DNA of 64,000 bases from Actinosynnema sp040640215 (GTDB lineage: Bacteria > Actinomycetota > Actinomycetes > Mycobacteriales > Pseudonocardiaceae): contig NZ_JBFABG010000021.1 of assembly GCF_040640215.1 (NCBI RefSeq), forward strand, positions 18,642-82,641. Reading direction: 5' to 3'. The position numbers and the translations under genes are program-made. The notes beneath the pieces were generated by a model that saw only the letters and a list, made by a program, of their open reading frames with translations, was not told where the DNA came from and did not search any database. The stretch's first letter is position 1; each line of letters begins with the position of its first letter. Below are positions 52,739 to 62,200 of the stretch, in pieces.

Positions 52739-53536
52739 GTGACCCCATCTCCGGAGCCGCCGCCGTCGCACGTGCGCGCCGCGTTCGGCGCGCGCGACGC
52801 CGAACCGGAGTTGATCGACGCCGGCCCGGTGTGGCGCTGCGGCGACGCGGCGATCCGGCCGGCGGGCAAGCCCGCCGAGGCGACGTGGGTCGCCAAGACG
52901 CTCGACACGCTGACCGTCGACAACCTGCGCATCGGCAGACCCCTGCGGTCGACCGACGGCCGCTACGTCGTCGGTGGGTGGGCCGCCACCAAGTACCTGT
53001 CCGGTCGGGCCGAGCCCCGGCACGACGAGATCGTCGAAGTCGCCGTCAAGCTGCACGAGGCGACCGAGGGGCTGCCCAGGCCCCGCTTCCTGGACGCCCG
53101 CGCGGACGTGTTCGCGATCGCCGACCGGTGCGCCTGGGGGGAGGCCGGGGTCGAACTGGACGACGCGCTCGGCGGCCGGCTGCACGAGCTGCTCAGCGCC
53201 TACCGCAAGCCGGTGACCGGCAAGCCGCAGGTGGTCCACGGCGACCTGTTCGGCAACGTGCTGTTCGCGGGCGACGCCGCGCCCGCCGTCATCGACTTCA
53301 AGGCGTTCTGGCGGCCCGCCGAGTACGGCGCGGCGATCGTCGTGGTGGACGCGACGTCCTGGGGCGGCGCGGACCACAGCCTGATCCAGCGGTGGTCGCA
53401 CCTCGCGGAGTGGCCCCAGGTCCTGCTGCGCGCGACCCTGTTCCGCCTCGCGGTGCACGCCCTGCACCCGTTGTCCGGCCCGAAGTCCCTGGTGGGGTTG
53501 GAGCGCACGGCCACGAAGGTGCTCGAACTGCTCTGA
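52739..53536 (+). CDS. TIGR02569 family kinase-fold protein
   Basis: 265 residues. The pattern VVHGDLFGNVLFAGDAAPAVIDFKAFWRPAEYGAAIVVVD is the catalytic loop and metal segment of aminoglycoside-phosphotransferase-like folds (HGD and D-F). The N-terminal lobe is short and lacks a clear P-loop Lys motif. It is TIGR02569, an actinobacterial family next to moeZ (Rv3205c). The substrate is unknown. The leaderless GTG start agrees with the family N-terminus. Confidence 0.82.
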   Translation: MTPSPEPPPSHVRAAFGARDAEPELIDAGPVWRCGDAAIRPAGKPAEATWVAKTLDTLTVDNLRIGRPLRSTDGRYVVGGWAATKYLSGRAEPRHDEIVEVAVKLHEATEGLPRPRFLDARADVFAIADRCAWGEAGVELDDALGGRLHELLSAYRKPVTGKPQVVHGDLFGNVLFAGDAAPAVIDFKAFWRPAEYGAAIVVVDATSWGGADHSLIQRWSHLAEWPQVLLRATLFRLAVHALHPLSGPKSLVGLERTATKVLELL

Positions 53537-53595
53537 GCGACGAGCCGCGACCCCGGAGCTTCGCCTCCTCGTCGCGGTGCGATCCGGTCCGGGAA

Positions 53596-53613
53596 TAGTT
53601 GAGAACTCAACTA
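53596..53613. promoter_or_regulatory. Orphan 18-bp palindrome
   Basis: TAGTTGAG-AA-CTCAACTA is a perfect 8-bp inverted repeat with a 2-base centre, AT-rich in a 70% GC context. It lies in the 220-base gap before the TPR gene, and its shape is that of a MarR- or GntR-type operator. No matching regulator is adjacent. Confidence 0.55.
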
Positions 53614-53756
53614 GGTTGATCCCGGCGTGATGGCCCGGAGCCACGGGCCGTTCGCGAAAAACACCCATCAGGGGTTCTTCGACGTGATCGAGGGACTGCC
53701 GGGCCGGGCGGGACGCACGTCCCGCACGCCGGCCCGGCGGACGAGGAGCTGGAGAC

Positions 53757-54146
53757 GTGACCGACATCCGTGAACTGCTGGACCTCGGCCGGGAGTTCCG
53801 GGCCGCGGGCGACCCGAGCAGCGCCGCGCGCTTCCTGGCGCGAGCCGCGTCGCACGCCCCGACCGACCGCACCGTGCTCACCGAGCTGGCGCTGGCGCAC
53901 TTCCAGTCGGCGGCGCTGGGCAAGGCCGAAGACGTGCTGCGCGACCTGGTCGAGCTCGACCCGTCCGACGGCTACACCCGGCTGCTGCTCGGCCGCACCC
54001 TCAGCCGGCGGAGCCGGCACGCGGAGGCGTTGCCCCAGTTGCGACTCGCCGCCGCGCTCACCCGCGACCCGGAGGTCGAGGCCGAGCTGTCCCGCGTGGA
54101 GCGGCGGGTCACCACAGACCGGTCGGCTCGTCCGCTTTCCCCTTGA
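53757..54146 (+). CDS. Small tetratricopeptide-repeat protein
   Basis: 129 residues. Two to three TPR-like units are visible (AGDPSSAARFLARAASHAPTDRTVLTELALAHFQSAALGKAEDVLRDLVELDPSD, then GYTRLLLGRTLSRRSRHAEALPQL). It is probably an adaptor for protein contacts. The GTG has GAGGAG 8 bases upstream. Its last 38 bases overlap the convergent alkyltransferase-like gene. Low-complexity hairpin-like sequence lies at 53700-53735. Confidence 0.75.
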   Translation: MTDIRELLDLGREFRAAGDPSSAARFLARAASHAPTDRTVLTELALAHFQSAALGKAEDVLRDLVELDPSDGYTRLLLGRTLSRRSRHAEALPQLRLAAALTRDPEVEAELSRVERRVTTDRSARPLSP

Positions 54147-54441
54147 CCGCGTCCTGCCAGCGGTACGTGCGCAGGTCGACCTTCCCGTCGACCACCGCCA
54201 CGCCCTCCTCGCGCAGCAGTTGGTGCTGCGTGTCGGCGATGTGCGGCGCGCACGTCCCGTTGGCGCGCAACACCCGGTGCCACGGCAGGTCGTGCCCGTC
54301 CTGGTTCAGGACCTGGCCGACCAGCCGGGGCGACGGGGCGCGGGAGAGGTCGGCGACGTCGCCGTAGGTGGCGACCCGGCCGCGGGGGATCGACCGCACG
54401 ACCTCGCGGACCATCTCGTGCAACTGTTCATCCACCGGCAC
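54109..54441 (-). CDS. Alkyltransferase-like protein (MGMT fold, no catalytic Cys)
   Basis: About 110 residues. The core IPRGRVATYGDVADLSRAPSPRLVGQVL, then DLPWHRVLRANG, is the DNA-binding domain of O6-alkylguanine methyltransferases. The catalytic PCHR is PWHR here (Trp54), so it is an ATL protein. ATLs flip and mark O6-alkylguanine for nucleotide excision repair instead of repairing it. It corresponds to Rv3204. GTG 54441 or 54435 could be the start. It lies between double-strand-break repair genes and chitinase. Confidence 0.88.
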   Translation of the reverse strand: MPVDEQLHEMVREVVRSIPRGRVATYGDVADLSRAPSPRLVGQVLNQDGHDLPWHRVLRANGTCAPHIADTQHQLLREEGVAVVDGKVDLRTYRWQDAVKGKADEPTGLW

Positions 54442-54476
54442 AGCTTTCCACGGTGGGCGACCGGTTCGCCCCCGGG

Positions 54477-55433
54477 TCAGCCGGTGTAGCCGGCCACGAT
54501 CTTCGTGAAGTCGTACGTGCCCTGGTTGGTGCCGCTGCAATCGCTGCCGGACGCGCCGCAGTTGCCCCTGTCGCGGTTGGTGGCCCAGAACGTGAAGCGG
54601 GACAGGTGCTTCCCGGCCGCCCAGTCGCGGATCGCCCGGAACTGGGCCGTGGTCACGGTTTCCCCCGTGTCGGTGACCCCGTTCATCGAGGACAGCCCGC
54701 TGCGCCGGTACGCGGCGTCGTCGGTCAGCCCGAACGTGGCCTTGACGTGGTTCTTCAGCCCGTCCACGGCGGACTTGGTGCCCGCCACCAGGTCGCTCGG
54801 CCCGCCGAAGTTGAACGGCATCACCGCCCACACGTCGACCGGCGCGGCCAGCTCCTTGGACCGGGTGACCAGCCGGGTGCCCCACGAGTTCAGGCCGGAC
54901 CGGTTGGTCGGCATGGTGACCACCGTCTTGATGGCCGGGTTCCGCTGCTTCACGATCTTCAGCGCGCCGAGCACGCGGTCCTGCACGGTCGCGTTCTCGA
55001 ACTCGTCGGTGTTCTCGATGTCGATGTCGATCGCCTTGAGCTGGTAGGCGTCGATCACCTTCTGGTAGGCCGCCGCGAGCGCCGTCGCCGAGGAGCAGTT
55101 CGGGCCGAGCTTGCGGCCGGACCAGCCGCCGAACGACGGGATCACGTCGCCGCCCGCCGCGCGGATGTTGCGGATCAGGGTGGCGTCCGCGCCGGTCAGG
55201 GGGCGCTGGCCGTCCCAGGCCGGGTTGCACCCGCCGTCCGAGAGGATGAACGCGAGCGTGAACGCCTTCACGCCCGTCTGGTTCATCACGGTCACCGGGT
55301 TGGGTTTCGCACCCCACTGGTACAGGTACGGGGACGCCAGGACGGGGTTCGGCGCGGCCTGGGCGGCGGGTGTCAGGGACATCGCCGCGAGACCGGCCGT
55401 GATGGTGATCATCAACCGCCGCAAGGGTTTCAT
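54477..55433 (-). CDS. Secreted GH18 chitinase
   Basis: 318 residues. A Sec signal peptide (MKPLRRLMITITAGLAAMSL..AQA, cleavage near 26) precedes a single GH18 catalytic domain. The domain shows SFGGWSG (third strand) and the catalytic motif DIDIEN (136-141, general acid Glu140). A compact outer part has paired cysteines (GGCN/PNCS, GNCG/SDCS). There is no chitin-binding module, so it is a minimal chitinase. It would cleave chitin outside the cell. GGAGG precedes the ATG by 4 bases. It is inserted between the ATL and adnA genes relative to M. tuberculosis. Confidence 0.9.
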   Translation of the reverse strand: MKPLRRLMITITAGLAAMSLTPAAQAAPNPVLASPYLYQWGAKPNPVTVMNQTGVKAFTLAFILSDGGCNPAWDGQRPLTGADATLIRNIRAAGGDVIPSFGGWSGRKLGPNCSSATALAAAYQKVIDAYQLKAIDIDIENTDEFENATVQDRVLGALKIVKQRNPAIKTVVTMPTNRSGLNSWGTRLVTRSKELAAPVDVWAVMPFNFGGPSDLVAGTKSAVDGLKNHVKATFGLTDDAAYRRSGLSSMNGVTDTGETVTTAQFRAIRDWAAGKHLSRFTFWATNRDRGNCGASGSDCSGTNQGTYDFTKIVAGYTG

Positions 55434-55598
55434 CGTTCCTCCGGGACGCGAGTGGAGCACGCTGCGGCGGCGGAGGGGCGCGTGCGCGGGACGTTCCCAA
55501 CGTGGCCCGGACCACTCGCGGTTGTCAAGGGCCCGCGCAGAACGGGCGTTCACCGGGCCCGCCCCGGCGATGTCGTACCCCCGTGGTTCCATCGGCAC

Positions 55599-58500
55599 AT
55601 GGCAGTGAACAGGGCACCGTTGCTGGTGCGCCGGGAGCGGGAGGACCACCCCCGGCGGGACTGGAGCGCGCCCGCGCGGGCGGTGCTCGACCACGCGGGC
55701 GGGCCGCTGCGCGTGCTCGGCGGCCCCGGCACCGGCAAGACGACCCTGCTGGCCGAGGTGGCGGCCGACCGGATCCGGCGCGGCGGTGCCCACCCGGAGA
55801 GCGTGCTGGTGCTGACCCCGAACCGGCGGGCGGCGGTCGCCATGCGCGCCCACATCACCCGCCTGCTGACCAGCGCGGTCGAGGGCGAGGTGCTGCCCAC
55901 CAGGCAGGAGCCGCTGGTCCGCACCGTGCACTCCTACGCGTTCGCCGTGCTGCGCACCCAGGCCGTGCGGCGGGGGGAGCCGACACCCCGGCTGCTGTCC
56001 GGCCCCGAGCAGGACGCGATGGTCCGCGAACTGCTCGCGGGCGACGTGAGCATGGGCGCGGCGAAGTGGCCGCAGCGGCTGCGCCCGGCGCTGCCGCTGC
56101 CCGGGTTCGCGCAGGAGCTGCGCGACCTGCTGCTGCGCGCCACCGAACGCGGCCTGGCCCCCGAGGACCTGGCCGAGCTCGGGCACGCGCACGGCCGGGA
56201 CGAGTGGGTGGCCGCCGGCCTGTTCGGTGCCCAGTACGAGCAGGTCAACCTGCTGTCCGGGACGGTCCAGGGCGCGGCCCCCTCCTACGACGCGGCCGAG
56301 CTGGTGGGCAGCGCGCTGCTCGCCTTCGACACCGAGCCCGACCTCCTGCACGCCGAACACGTGCGCGTCCGGCACCTGCTGGTGGACGACGCCCAGCACC
56401 TCGACCCGGTGCAGCACGCGCTGCTGTCCGTGCTCGGGTCGGCCGCGCGGGAGTTCGTCCTCGCCGGAGACCCGGACCAGGCGGTGTTCTCGTTCCGCGG
56501 CGCGGACCCGGTGCTGCTGTCCGCCGCCGACGGGCCGACGGTCGTGCTGCGCGAAGGCCACCGGATGACACCGGAGATCCGGGCCGCGGTCGCCCGCCTC
56601 GCCGGCCGGCTGCCCGGCGCGTCCCCGGCCCGCGAGGTCGCGCCGGTCGACGGCACCGGCTCGGTGCAGGTGCGGCTGTTCGCGTCGGGTGCGCAGGAGG
56701 CGAGCTGGGTGGCCGACCAGTTGCGCCGCGCCCACCTGATCGACGGAGTCCCGTGGTCGGAGATGGCCGTGGTGGCGCGCTCGGCCACCCGGTCCCTGCC
56801 CGTGCTGCAACGCGCGCTGCTCGCGGCGGGCGTGCCGGTCGCGGTGCCGACCGACGAGCTGCCGCCGGCGCGACAACCCGCCGTGGCCCCGTTCCTGGCG
56901 CTGCTGCGCTGCGCCGCCACCCCCGGCAGCCTCGACGAGGACACCGCCGCGATGCTCCTGGCGTCCTCGCTGGGCGGCGCGGACCCGCTGGCGCTGCGCC
57001 GGCTGCGGCGCGGCCTGCGCCGGCTGGAGATGGCCGCCGGCGGCGACCGCCCGAGCGGTGAACTGCTGGTCGAGGTGATCGAGTCCGACGACCGGCTGGC
57101 CGCCCTGGAGGACGCCGAGGCCCTGCCCGCCCGGCGGGTCGCGGGTCTGCTGCGCCAGGCCCGCCGGGCCATCGCGGAGGGCCAGAGCGTCGAGCAGGTC
57201 CTGTGGGACCTCTGGCAGCACACCGGACTCCAGAACCGCTGGGTCGCCCAGTCCTCGCGGCGCGGCACCGCGGGGATGCGGGCCGACCGCGACCTGGACG
57301 CGATCGTCGCCCTGTTCGAGTCGGCGGCGAAGTACGTCGACCGGCTGCCCGGCGCGGGTGCGGACGGCTTCGCCGACTACCTGGCCGCCCAGCAGATCGT
57401 CGGCGACACGCTCGCCGCGTCCGCCCCGGTCGGCGAGGCGGTGGCGGTGCTGACCGCGCACTCGGCCGCCGGCCGCGAGTGGACCGTGGTCGCGGTGCCC
57501 GGCGTGCAGGAGGGCAGCTGGCCGGACCTGCGGTTGCGCGGGTCGCTGCTGGGCGTGGAGCGGATGGTCGACGTGGTGGCCGGTGTCGGCGAGCAGGTGT
57601 CGGCCATCGCGCCGCTGCTCGCCGAGGAGCGGCGGCTCCTCCTGGTGGCCGCGAGCCGTGCCCGGCGCTCCCTGCTGGTCAGCGCGGTGCGCGGCGAGGA
57701 CGAGCAGCCGTCCCGGTTCCTGGACGAGCTGGAGGAGCTCACCACCGACCAGCCCGAGCGCTCCACCTGCACCCCGGAACGCGGCCTGGTGCTGGCCGAA
57801 CTGGTCGGCGAGCTGCGCCGGGTGGTGTGCGCCGACGACGAGACCGAGGACCGCCGGACCCGCGCGGCGACCCAGTTGGCCAGGCTCGCGGCGGAAGGCG
57901 TGCCGGGCGCGCACCCCGACTCCTGGTACGGCCTGGCCGACGTGACCTCCCAGGACCCGCTGTGGACCGAGGAGCACACGGTGAGCGTGTCGCCGTCGAC
58001 CGTCGAGGTGCTGGCCAAGTGCCCGGTCCGCTGGGTGGTCGAGCGCCACGGCGGCCAGGACCCGGCCGAACTGGCGTCCGTCACCGGCACCCTGGTGCAC
58101 GCCCTCGCCCAGGCCGCCTCGACCGGAGCGGACGAGAAGGAGTTGCGCACCAAGCTCGCCGAGGCGTGGTCGGCGGTCGACGCCGGCGCGCCGTGGTTCT
58201 CCCGCCGCGAGCGCATCCGGGTCGAGCGGATGCTCGACACATTCCTGACCTGGTTGGCCACCAGCCGCGACCAGCTCACCCAGGTCGCCGTGGAGGAGGA
58301 GATCTCGGTCGAGGTCCCGAAGAAGGCCGGCGGCCCGTGGCTGCGGGTCAAGGGCAGGGTGGACCGCCTGGAAACCGACCGCGACGGCCGCCCGGTCGTG
58401 ATCGACCTGAAGACCGGCAAGTCCCCGGTGACCAAGGAGGAGGCCCGCCAGCACCCGCAGTTGGCGGTCTACCAACTGGCGTCCGCGCTGGGCGGCTTCA

Positions 58501-58760
58501 CCCACCTCGGCCTGGGCACGGATCCGGGCGGCGCGCGCCTGCTGTACGTGGCGAAGGAGAACAAGAAGACCGGGGCCACCGAACTGGAGCAGGCCCCGCT
58601 GGACGAGCAGGGCGTCCGCGCGTGGCTGGAAGCCGTGCAGGCCGCCGCGAACTCCAGCGTGGGCCCGAACTACACCGCCAGCGAAACCCCGGACTGCGAC
58701 CGCTGCCCGGCCCGCACGTCCTGCCCGGTCCACTCCTCCGGCAGGCAGGTCAGCCAATAA
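55599..58760 (+). CDS. adnA: AdnA, UvrD-type helicase with PD-(D/E)XK nuclease domain
   Basis: 1053 residues, the usual AdnA size. Walker A is GGPGTGKTT (41-49), and motif II and III regions are LLVDDAQHLDPVQ and LAGDPDQAVFSFRG. The C-terminal nuclease has WLRVKGRVDRLETD and VVIDLKTGKSPVT (catalytic Asp and Lys). A CDRCPARTSCPVH cluster and Cys in VLAKCPVRWV may bind 4Fe-4S. With AdnB it forms the actinobacterial break-resection machine. The Asp of DEAD-like motif II appears as DDAQ, so motor strength may differ from AdnB. ATG 55599 lacks a ribosome site. Confidence 0.93.
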   Translation: MAVNRAPLLVRREREDHPRRDWSAPARAVLDHAGGPLRVLGGPGTGKTTLLAEVAADRIRRGGAHPESVLVLTPNRRAAVAMRAHITRLLTSAVEGEVLPTRQEPLVRTVHSYAFAVLRTQAVRRGEPTPRLLSGPEQDAMVRELLAGDVSMGAAKWPQRLRPALPLPGFAQELRDLLLRATERGLAPEDLAELGHAHGRDEWVAAGLFGAQYEQVNLLSGTVQGAAPSYDAAELVGSALLAFDTEPDLLHAEHVRVRHLLVDDAQHLDPVQHALLSVLGSAAREFVLAGDPDQAVFSFRGADPVLLSAADGPTVVLREGHRMTPEIRAAVARLAGRLPGASPAREVAPVDGTGSVQVRLFASGAQEASWVADQLRRAHLIDGVPWSEMAVVARSATRSLPVLQRALLAAGVPVAVPTDELPPARQPAVAPFLALLRCAATPGSLDEDTAAMLLASSLGGADPLALRRLRRGLRRLEMAAGGDRPSGELLVEVIESDDRLAALEDAEALPARRVAGLLRQARRAIAEGQSVEQVLWDLWQHTGLQNRWVAQSSRRGTAGMRADRDLDAIVALFESAAKYVDRLPGAGADGFADYLAAQQIVGDTLAASAPVGEAVAVLTAHSAAGREWTVVAVPGVQEGSWPDLRLRGSLLGVERMVDVVAGVGEQVSAIAPLLAEERRLLLVAASRARRSLLVSAVRGEDEQPSRFLDELEELTTDQPERSTCTPERGLVLAELVGELRRVVCADDETEDRRTRAATQLARLAAEGVPGAHPDSWYGLADVTSQDPLWTEEHTVSVSPSTVEVLAKCPVRWVVERHGGQDPAELASVTGTLVHALAQAASTGADEKELRTKLAEAWSAVDAGAPWFSRRERIRVERMLDTFLTWLATSRDQLTQVAVEEEISVEVPKKAGGPWLRVKGRVDRLETDRDGRPVVIDLKTGKSPVTKEEARQHPQLAVYQLASALGGFTHLGLGTDPGGARLLYVAKENKKTGATELEQAPLDEQGVRAWLEAVQAAANSSVGPNYTASETPDCDRCPARTSCPVHSSGRQVSQ

Positions 58761-58868
58761 CGCCGCCCCCGCCCACCTCCCCGGCACCCACCCGGCCCCA
58801 CGCCGCGCCCGACCGCGCTGCGTCACTGCCCCGTACCGCGAGGCCGGCGTGCACCCCGCCGCCCGCGT

Positions 58869-58940
58869 GCGAGCTCGGTTCGGCGTGCGAGCCGAGTCCG
58901 GCGTGCGAGCTCGGTCCGGCGTGCGGGTTCGGTTCGGCGT
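58869..58940. repeat. 18-bp minisatellite, four units, between adnA and adnB
   Basis: GCGAGCTCGGTTCGGCGT and variants repeat four times head to tail (units at 58869, 58887, 58905, 58923). It occupies the middle of the 467-base spacer, which shows no other gene. Because 18 is a multiple of 3, short frames exist on both strands, but none resembles a protein family. Confidence 0.85.
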
Positions 58941-59227
58941 GCGCCACGGGGCCGACCTCGCCCCTGGCACTGCCCCCTCGTCACCTGTCGCGGTCGCGCT
59001 GTCACCCGGTGATGACGTGAGGCCGGAGTTACCGGCGGGCCGTTTGGCGAAGCCCGCTCGCGTCTGACACAGTCGTGGGCCGCTGAGACCAGGGCAACGC
59101 CGCCGCCCGCACCACGTCCACGACCGATCCGGCCGTGCCGCTGCGGGTCGCCGAAGCGTCGCGCGGCGGGAATCGGAGAATGCGAGTCGTGGTGGTGCCG
59201 GGTGGTGATCGGAAACGAGCGGGCGGG

Positions 59228-62200
59228 GTGGCGCACCTGGCGAGCCCGTTCGAGGTCGCCGAAGCGCTCGGCCTGCCCAAACCGACCCCCGAGCAGGCCG
59301 CCGTGGTCGCCGCGCCGACCGCCCCCGCCCTCGTGGTGGCGGGTGCCGGCGCGGGCAAGACGGAGACCATGGCCGCCCGGGTCGTCTACCTGGTCGCCAA
59401 CGGATTCGTCACCCCGGACCGCGTCCTGGGCCTCACGTTCACCCGCAAAGCCGCCCGCCAGCTCGCCGAACGCGTCCGGATCAGGCTCCGCCGGCTAGGC
59501 GGCTCACCGCTGCTCGACCGCCTGGACCCGAGCGGCGAGCGCCGCGCCGCCGTCCTCACCACCGAGCCGGTGATCCTCACCTACCACGCCTACGCGGGCC
59601 GCCTGGTCGGTGAGCACGGCCTTCGCCTCCCCGTGGAGCCGGGCGTGCGACTGCTCACCGAGACCGCGGCCTGGCAGCTCGCGCACCGGGTCGTCTCGAC
59701 GTGGGCCGAGGACATCGACACCGACAAGGTCCCGGCCACCGTCACCGGCTACCTGCTGGCGCTGGCCGGCGAACTCGGCGAACACCTCGTCGAACCCACC
59801 GACCTGCGCAAGAACGCCGAGTGGCTGACGACCGTGATCGAGTCCGCCCCCAAGACCGCCCGCCAGCGCGACGCGCTGCCGGAGAAGCTGAAGGACATCG
59901 TCGACGCCCAGCGGCTGCGGGTGAACCTGCTGCCGCTGCTGGAGGCGTACCAGGCGCGCAAGCGCCGGGAAGCGGCGATGGACTTCGCCGACCAGATGTC
60001 CCTGGCCGCCCGCCTGGCCGGCGAGTACCCGGAGGTCGTGCGCGGCGAGCGGGACCGCTACGGCGCGGTGCTGCTCGACGAGTACCAGGACACCGGCCAC
60101 GCCCAGCGCGTGCTGCTCCGGTCCCTGTTCGGCCAGGGCGAGCCAATGGCCGTCACGTCCGTCGGCGACCCGGCCCAGGCCATCTACGGCTGGCGCGGCG
60201 CGTCGGCCGCGAACCTGCCGCGCTTCGTCCAGGACTTCCCGCCCGCCCGCAAGTTCGGCCTGCTCACCAGCTTCCGCAACCCGCCCGAGGTGCTGGCGCT
60301 GGCCAACGCCGTCTCCGCGCCGCTGCGCGCGGCCGGCCTGGACGTCGAGGAGTTGCGGGCCCGTCCCGGAGCGGGCCCGGGTGACGTCCGCATCGGCCTG
60401 TTCGCCGACGTCCGCGCGGAACTGGGCTGGATGGCCGACACCGTCGCCGCCCAGTGGGAAGCGCACCTGGACTCCAGCGACGAGCCGCCCACCGCCGCCG
60501 TCCTGGTCCGCCGCCGCGCCGACATGGCGGCGATCGCCGCCGCGCTGCGCGAGCGCGACCTCCCCGTCGAGGTGGTCGGCCTCGGCGGTCTCCTGGACGA
60601 GCCCGAGGTCCGCGACCTGAGCAGCGCCCTGCGCGTCCTGGTGGACCCGCTGGCCGGCACCGCCGCCGCCCGCCTGCTCACCGGCTCGCGCTGGCGGGTG
60701 GCCGCCGTCGACCTGGCCGCGCTCTGGCAGCGCGCCCGGGAGCTGGCCGGGGCACCCAGCCGCCAGTCCGTGGCCGACGACCCGCTGGCCGTCCTCGCCG
60801 ACGCGCTGCCGGGCGAGCACGCCGAACAGGCCGGCCTGGCCGACGCCCTGGACGACCCCGGCGACCCGACGGCGTACTCGGCCGAGGGCTACCGCCGCAT
60901 CCGCCGACTCGGCGCGGAGCTGTCCGCGCTGCGCCGACGCCTGGACCAGCCGCTCCCCGAGATCGTCGCCGACGTCGAACGCACCCTGCTGCTCGACATC
61001 GAGGCCATGGCCCGGCCGGGCGGCGTCGGCCGGGCCCACCTGGACGCGTTCGCCGACGTCGTGGCGGACTTCGCGGCGGCCAGCCCGTCCGCCACCCTGC
61101 CCGCCCTGCTCGACTACCTCTACACCGCCGAGCACGCCGAGGACGGTCTGGAACCGGGCGAGGTCGAGGTGGCCGAGAACCGCGTGCAGGTCCTCACCAT
61201 GCACTCGGCGAAGGGCCTCGAATGGCACATCGTCGCCCTGCCGCACGTGGTGAAGGACGTCTTCCCGGGCCGGAAGAAGACCTCGTGCTGGCTGAAGGCG
61301 GTCGCCGAGCTGCCCGCCGAACTCCGGGGCGACGCCGCCGACCTGCCGACCCTCCGCATCCCCGGTGGCAGCAACCGCAAGGAGGTCGAGGAGGCCCTCG
61401 ACCGCCACGCCGACGACTTCGAGGACCGCCGCCTGGTGGAGGAGCGCCGGCTGCTGTACGTCGCGCTCACCAGGTCCGAGCACTGCCTCCTGGTGTCGGG
61501 CCACTGGTGGGCGGAGACCGGCGACAAGCCCAAGGGTCCGTCCACGTTCCTCGGCGAGCTGCGCGAGTCCGTGCTGGCCGCCGACCACCCGCCCGCCGAC
61601 ATCGTCCACTGGGCACCCCCGCCGGCGGAGGACGAGCCCAACCCCCTGGCCTCCCAGGTGAAATCGGCCGACTGGCCCGCCGACCCCCTCGGCAAGCGCC
61701 GCGCCGCCGTGGCCGAGGGAGCGGACCTGGTCCTGGCCGCCCTCGACCGCCACCTGTCCACCCCGCGCCACCCCGCCGCCCCGGCCCCCGAACCCGTCCG
61801 CACACCAGTCCCCGAGCCCCTTCCCGAGGCACCCGAAGACCTCCCCCCGGAACCCCCGGACGACGACGAACCACCCCCGGAGCCGCCGGACGACTACGAC
61901 CCCGACCCCGGCCCCGAATCCGACGTGCCCACCGACTTCCCGGACGACCCCGCCGACCTCGCCGACCTCGCCGACCCGGACGAGCCTGCCGACCCTGACG
62001 CGCCCGACGGGTCCGCAGATCCGGACGAGCCCGACGAGTCGGCGGACGACCCGGAGGGCTGGGCGCGGGACGTGGACGTGCTGCTCGCCGAACGAGCCGC
62101 CGCCGCCGACCGCCGCGAACGGGTTGTGCTGCCCGACCACCTCTCGGTGAGCCAACTCGTCGAACTCGCCGCCGACCCGGACCAACTGGCCCGCCGGCTG

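Noticed and set aside
58750..58947. Reverse-strand frame rich in HAEPSSHAG repeats
   Set aside because: It is explained by the 18-bp tandem repeat. No conserved start, ribosome site or homology was seen.
54477..58970. A 1497-codon open frame on the reverse strand across adnA and the chitinase
   Set aside because: Only its last 318 codons (the chitinase) look like a protein. The rest is the high-GC shadow of adnA, which has clear helicase motifs on the other strand.
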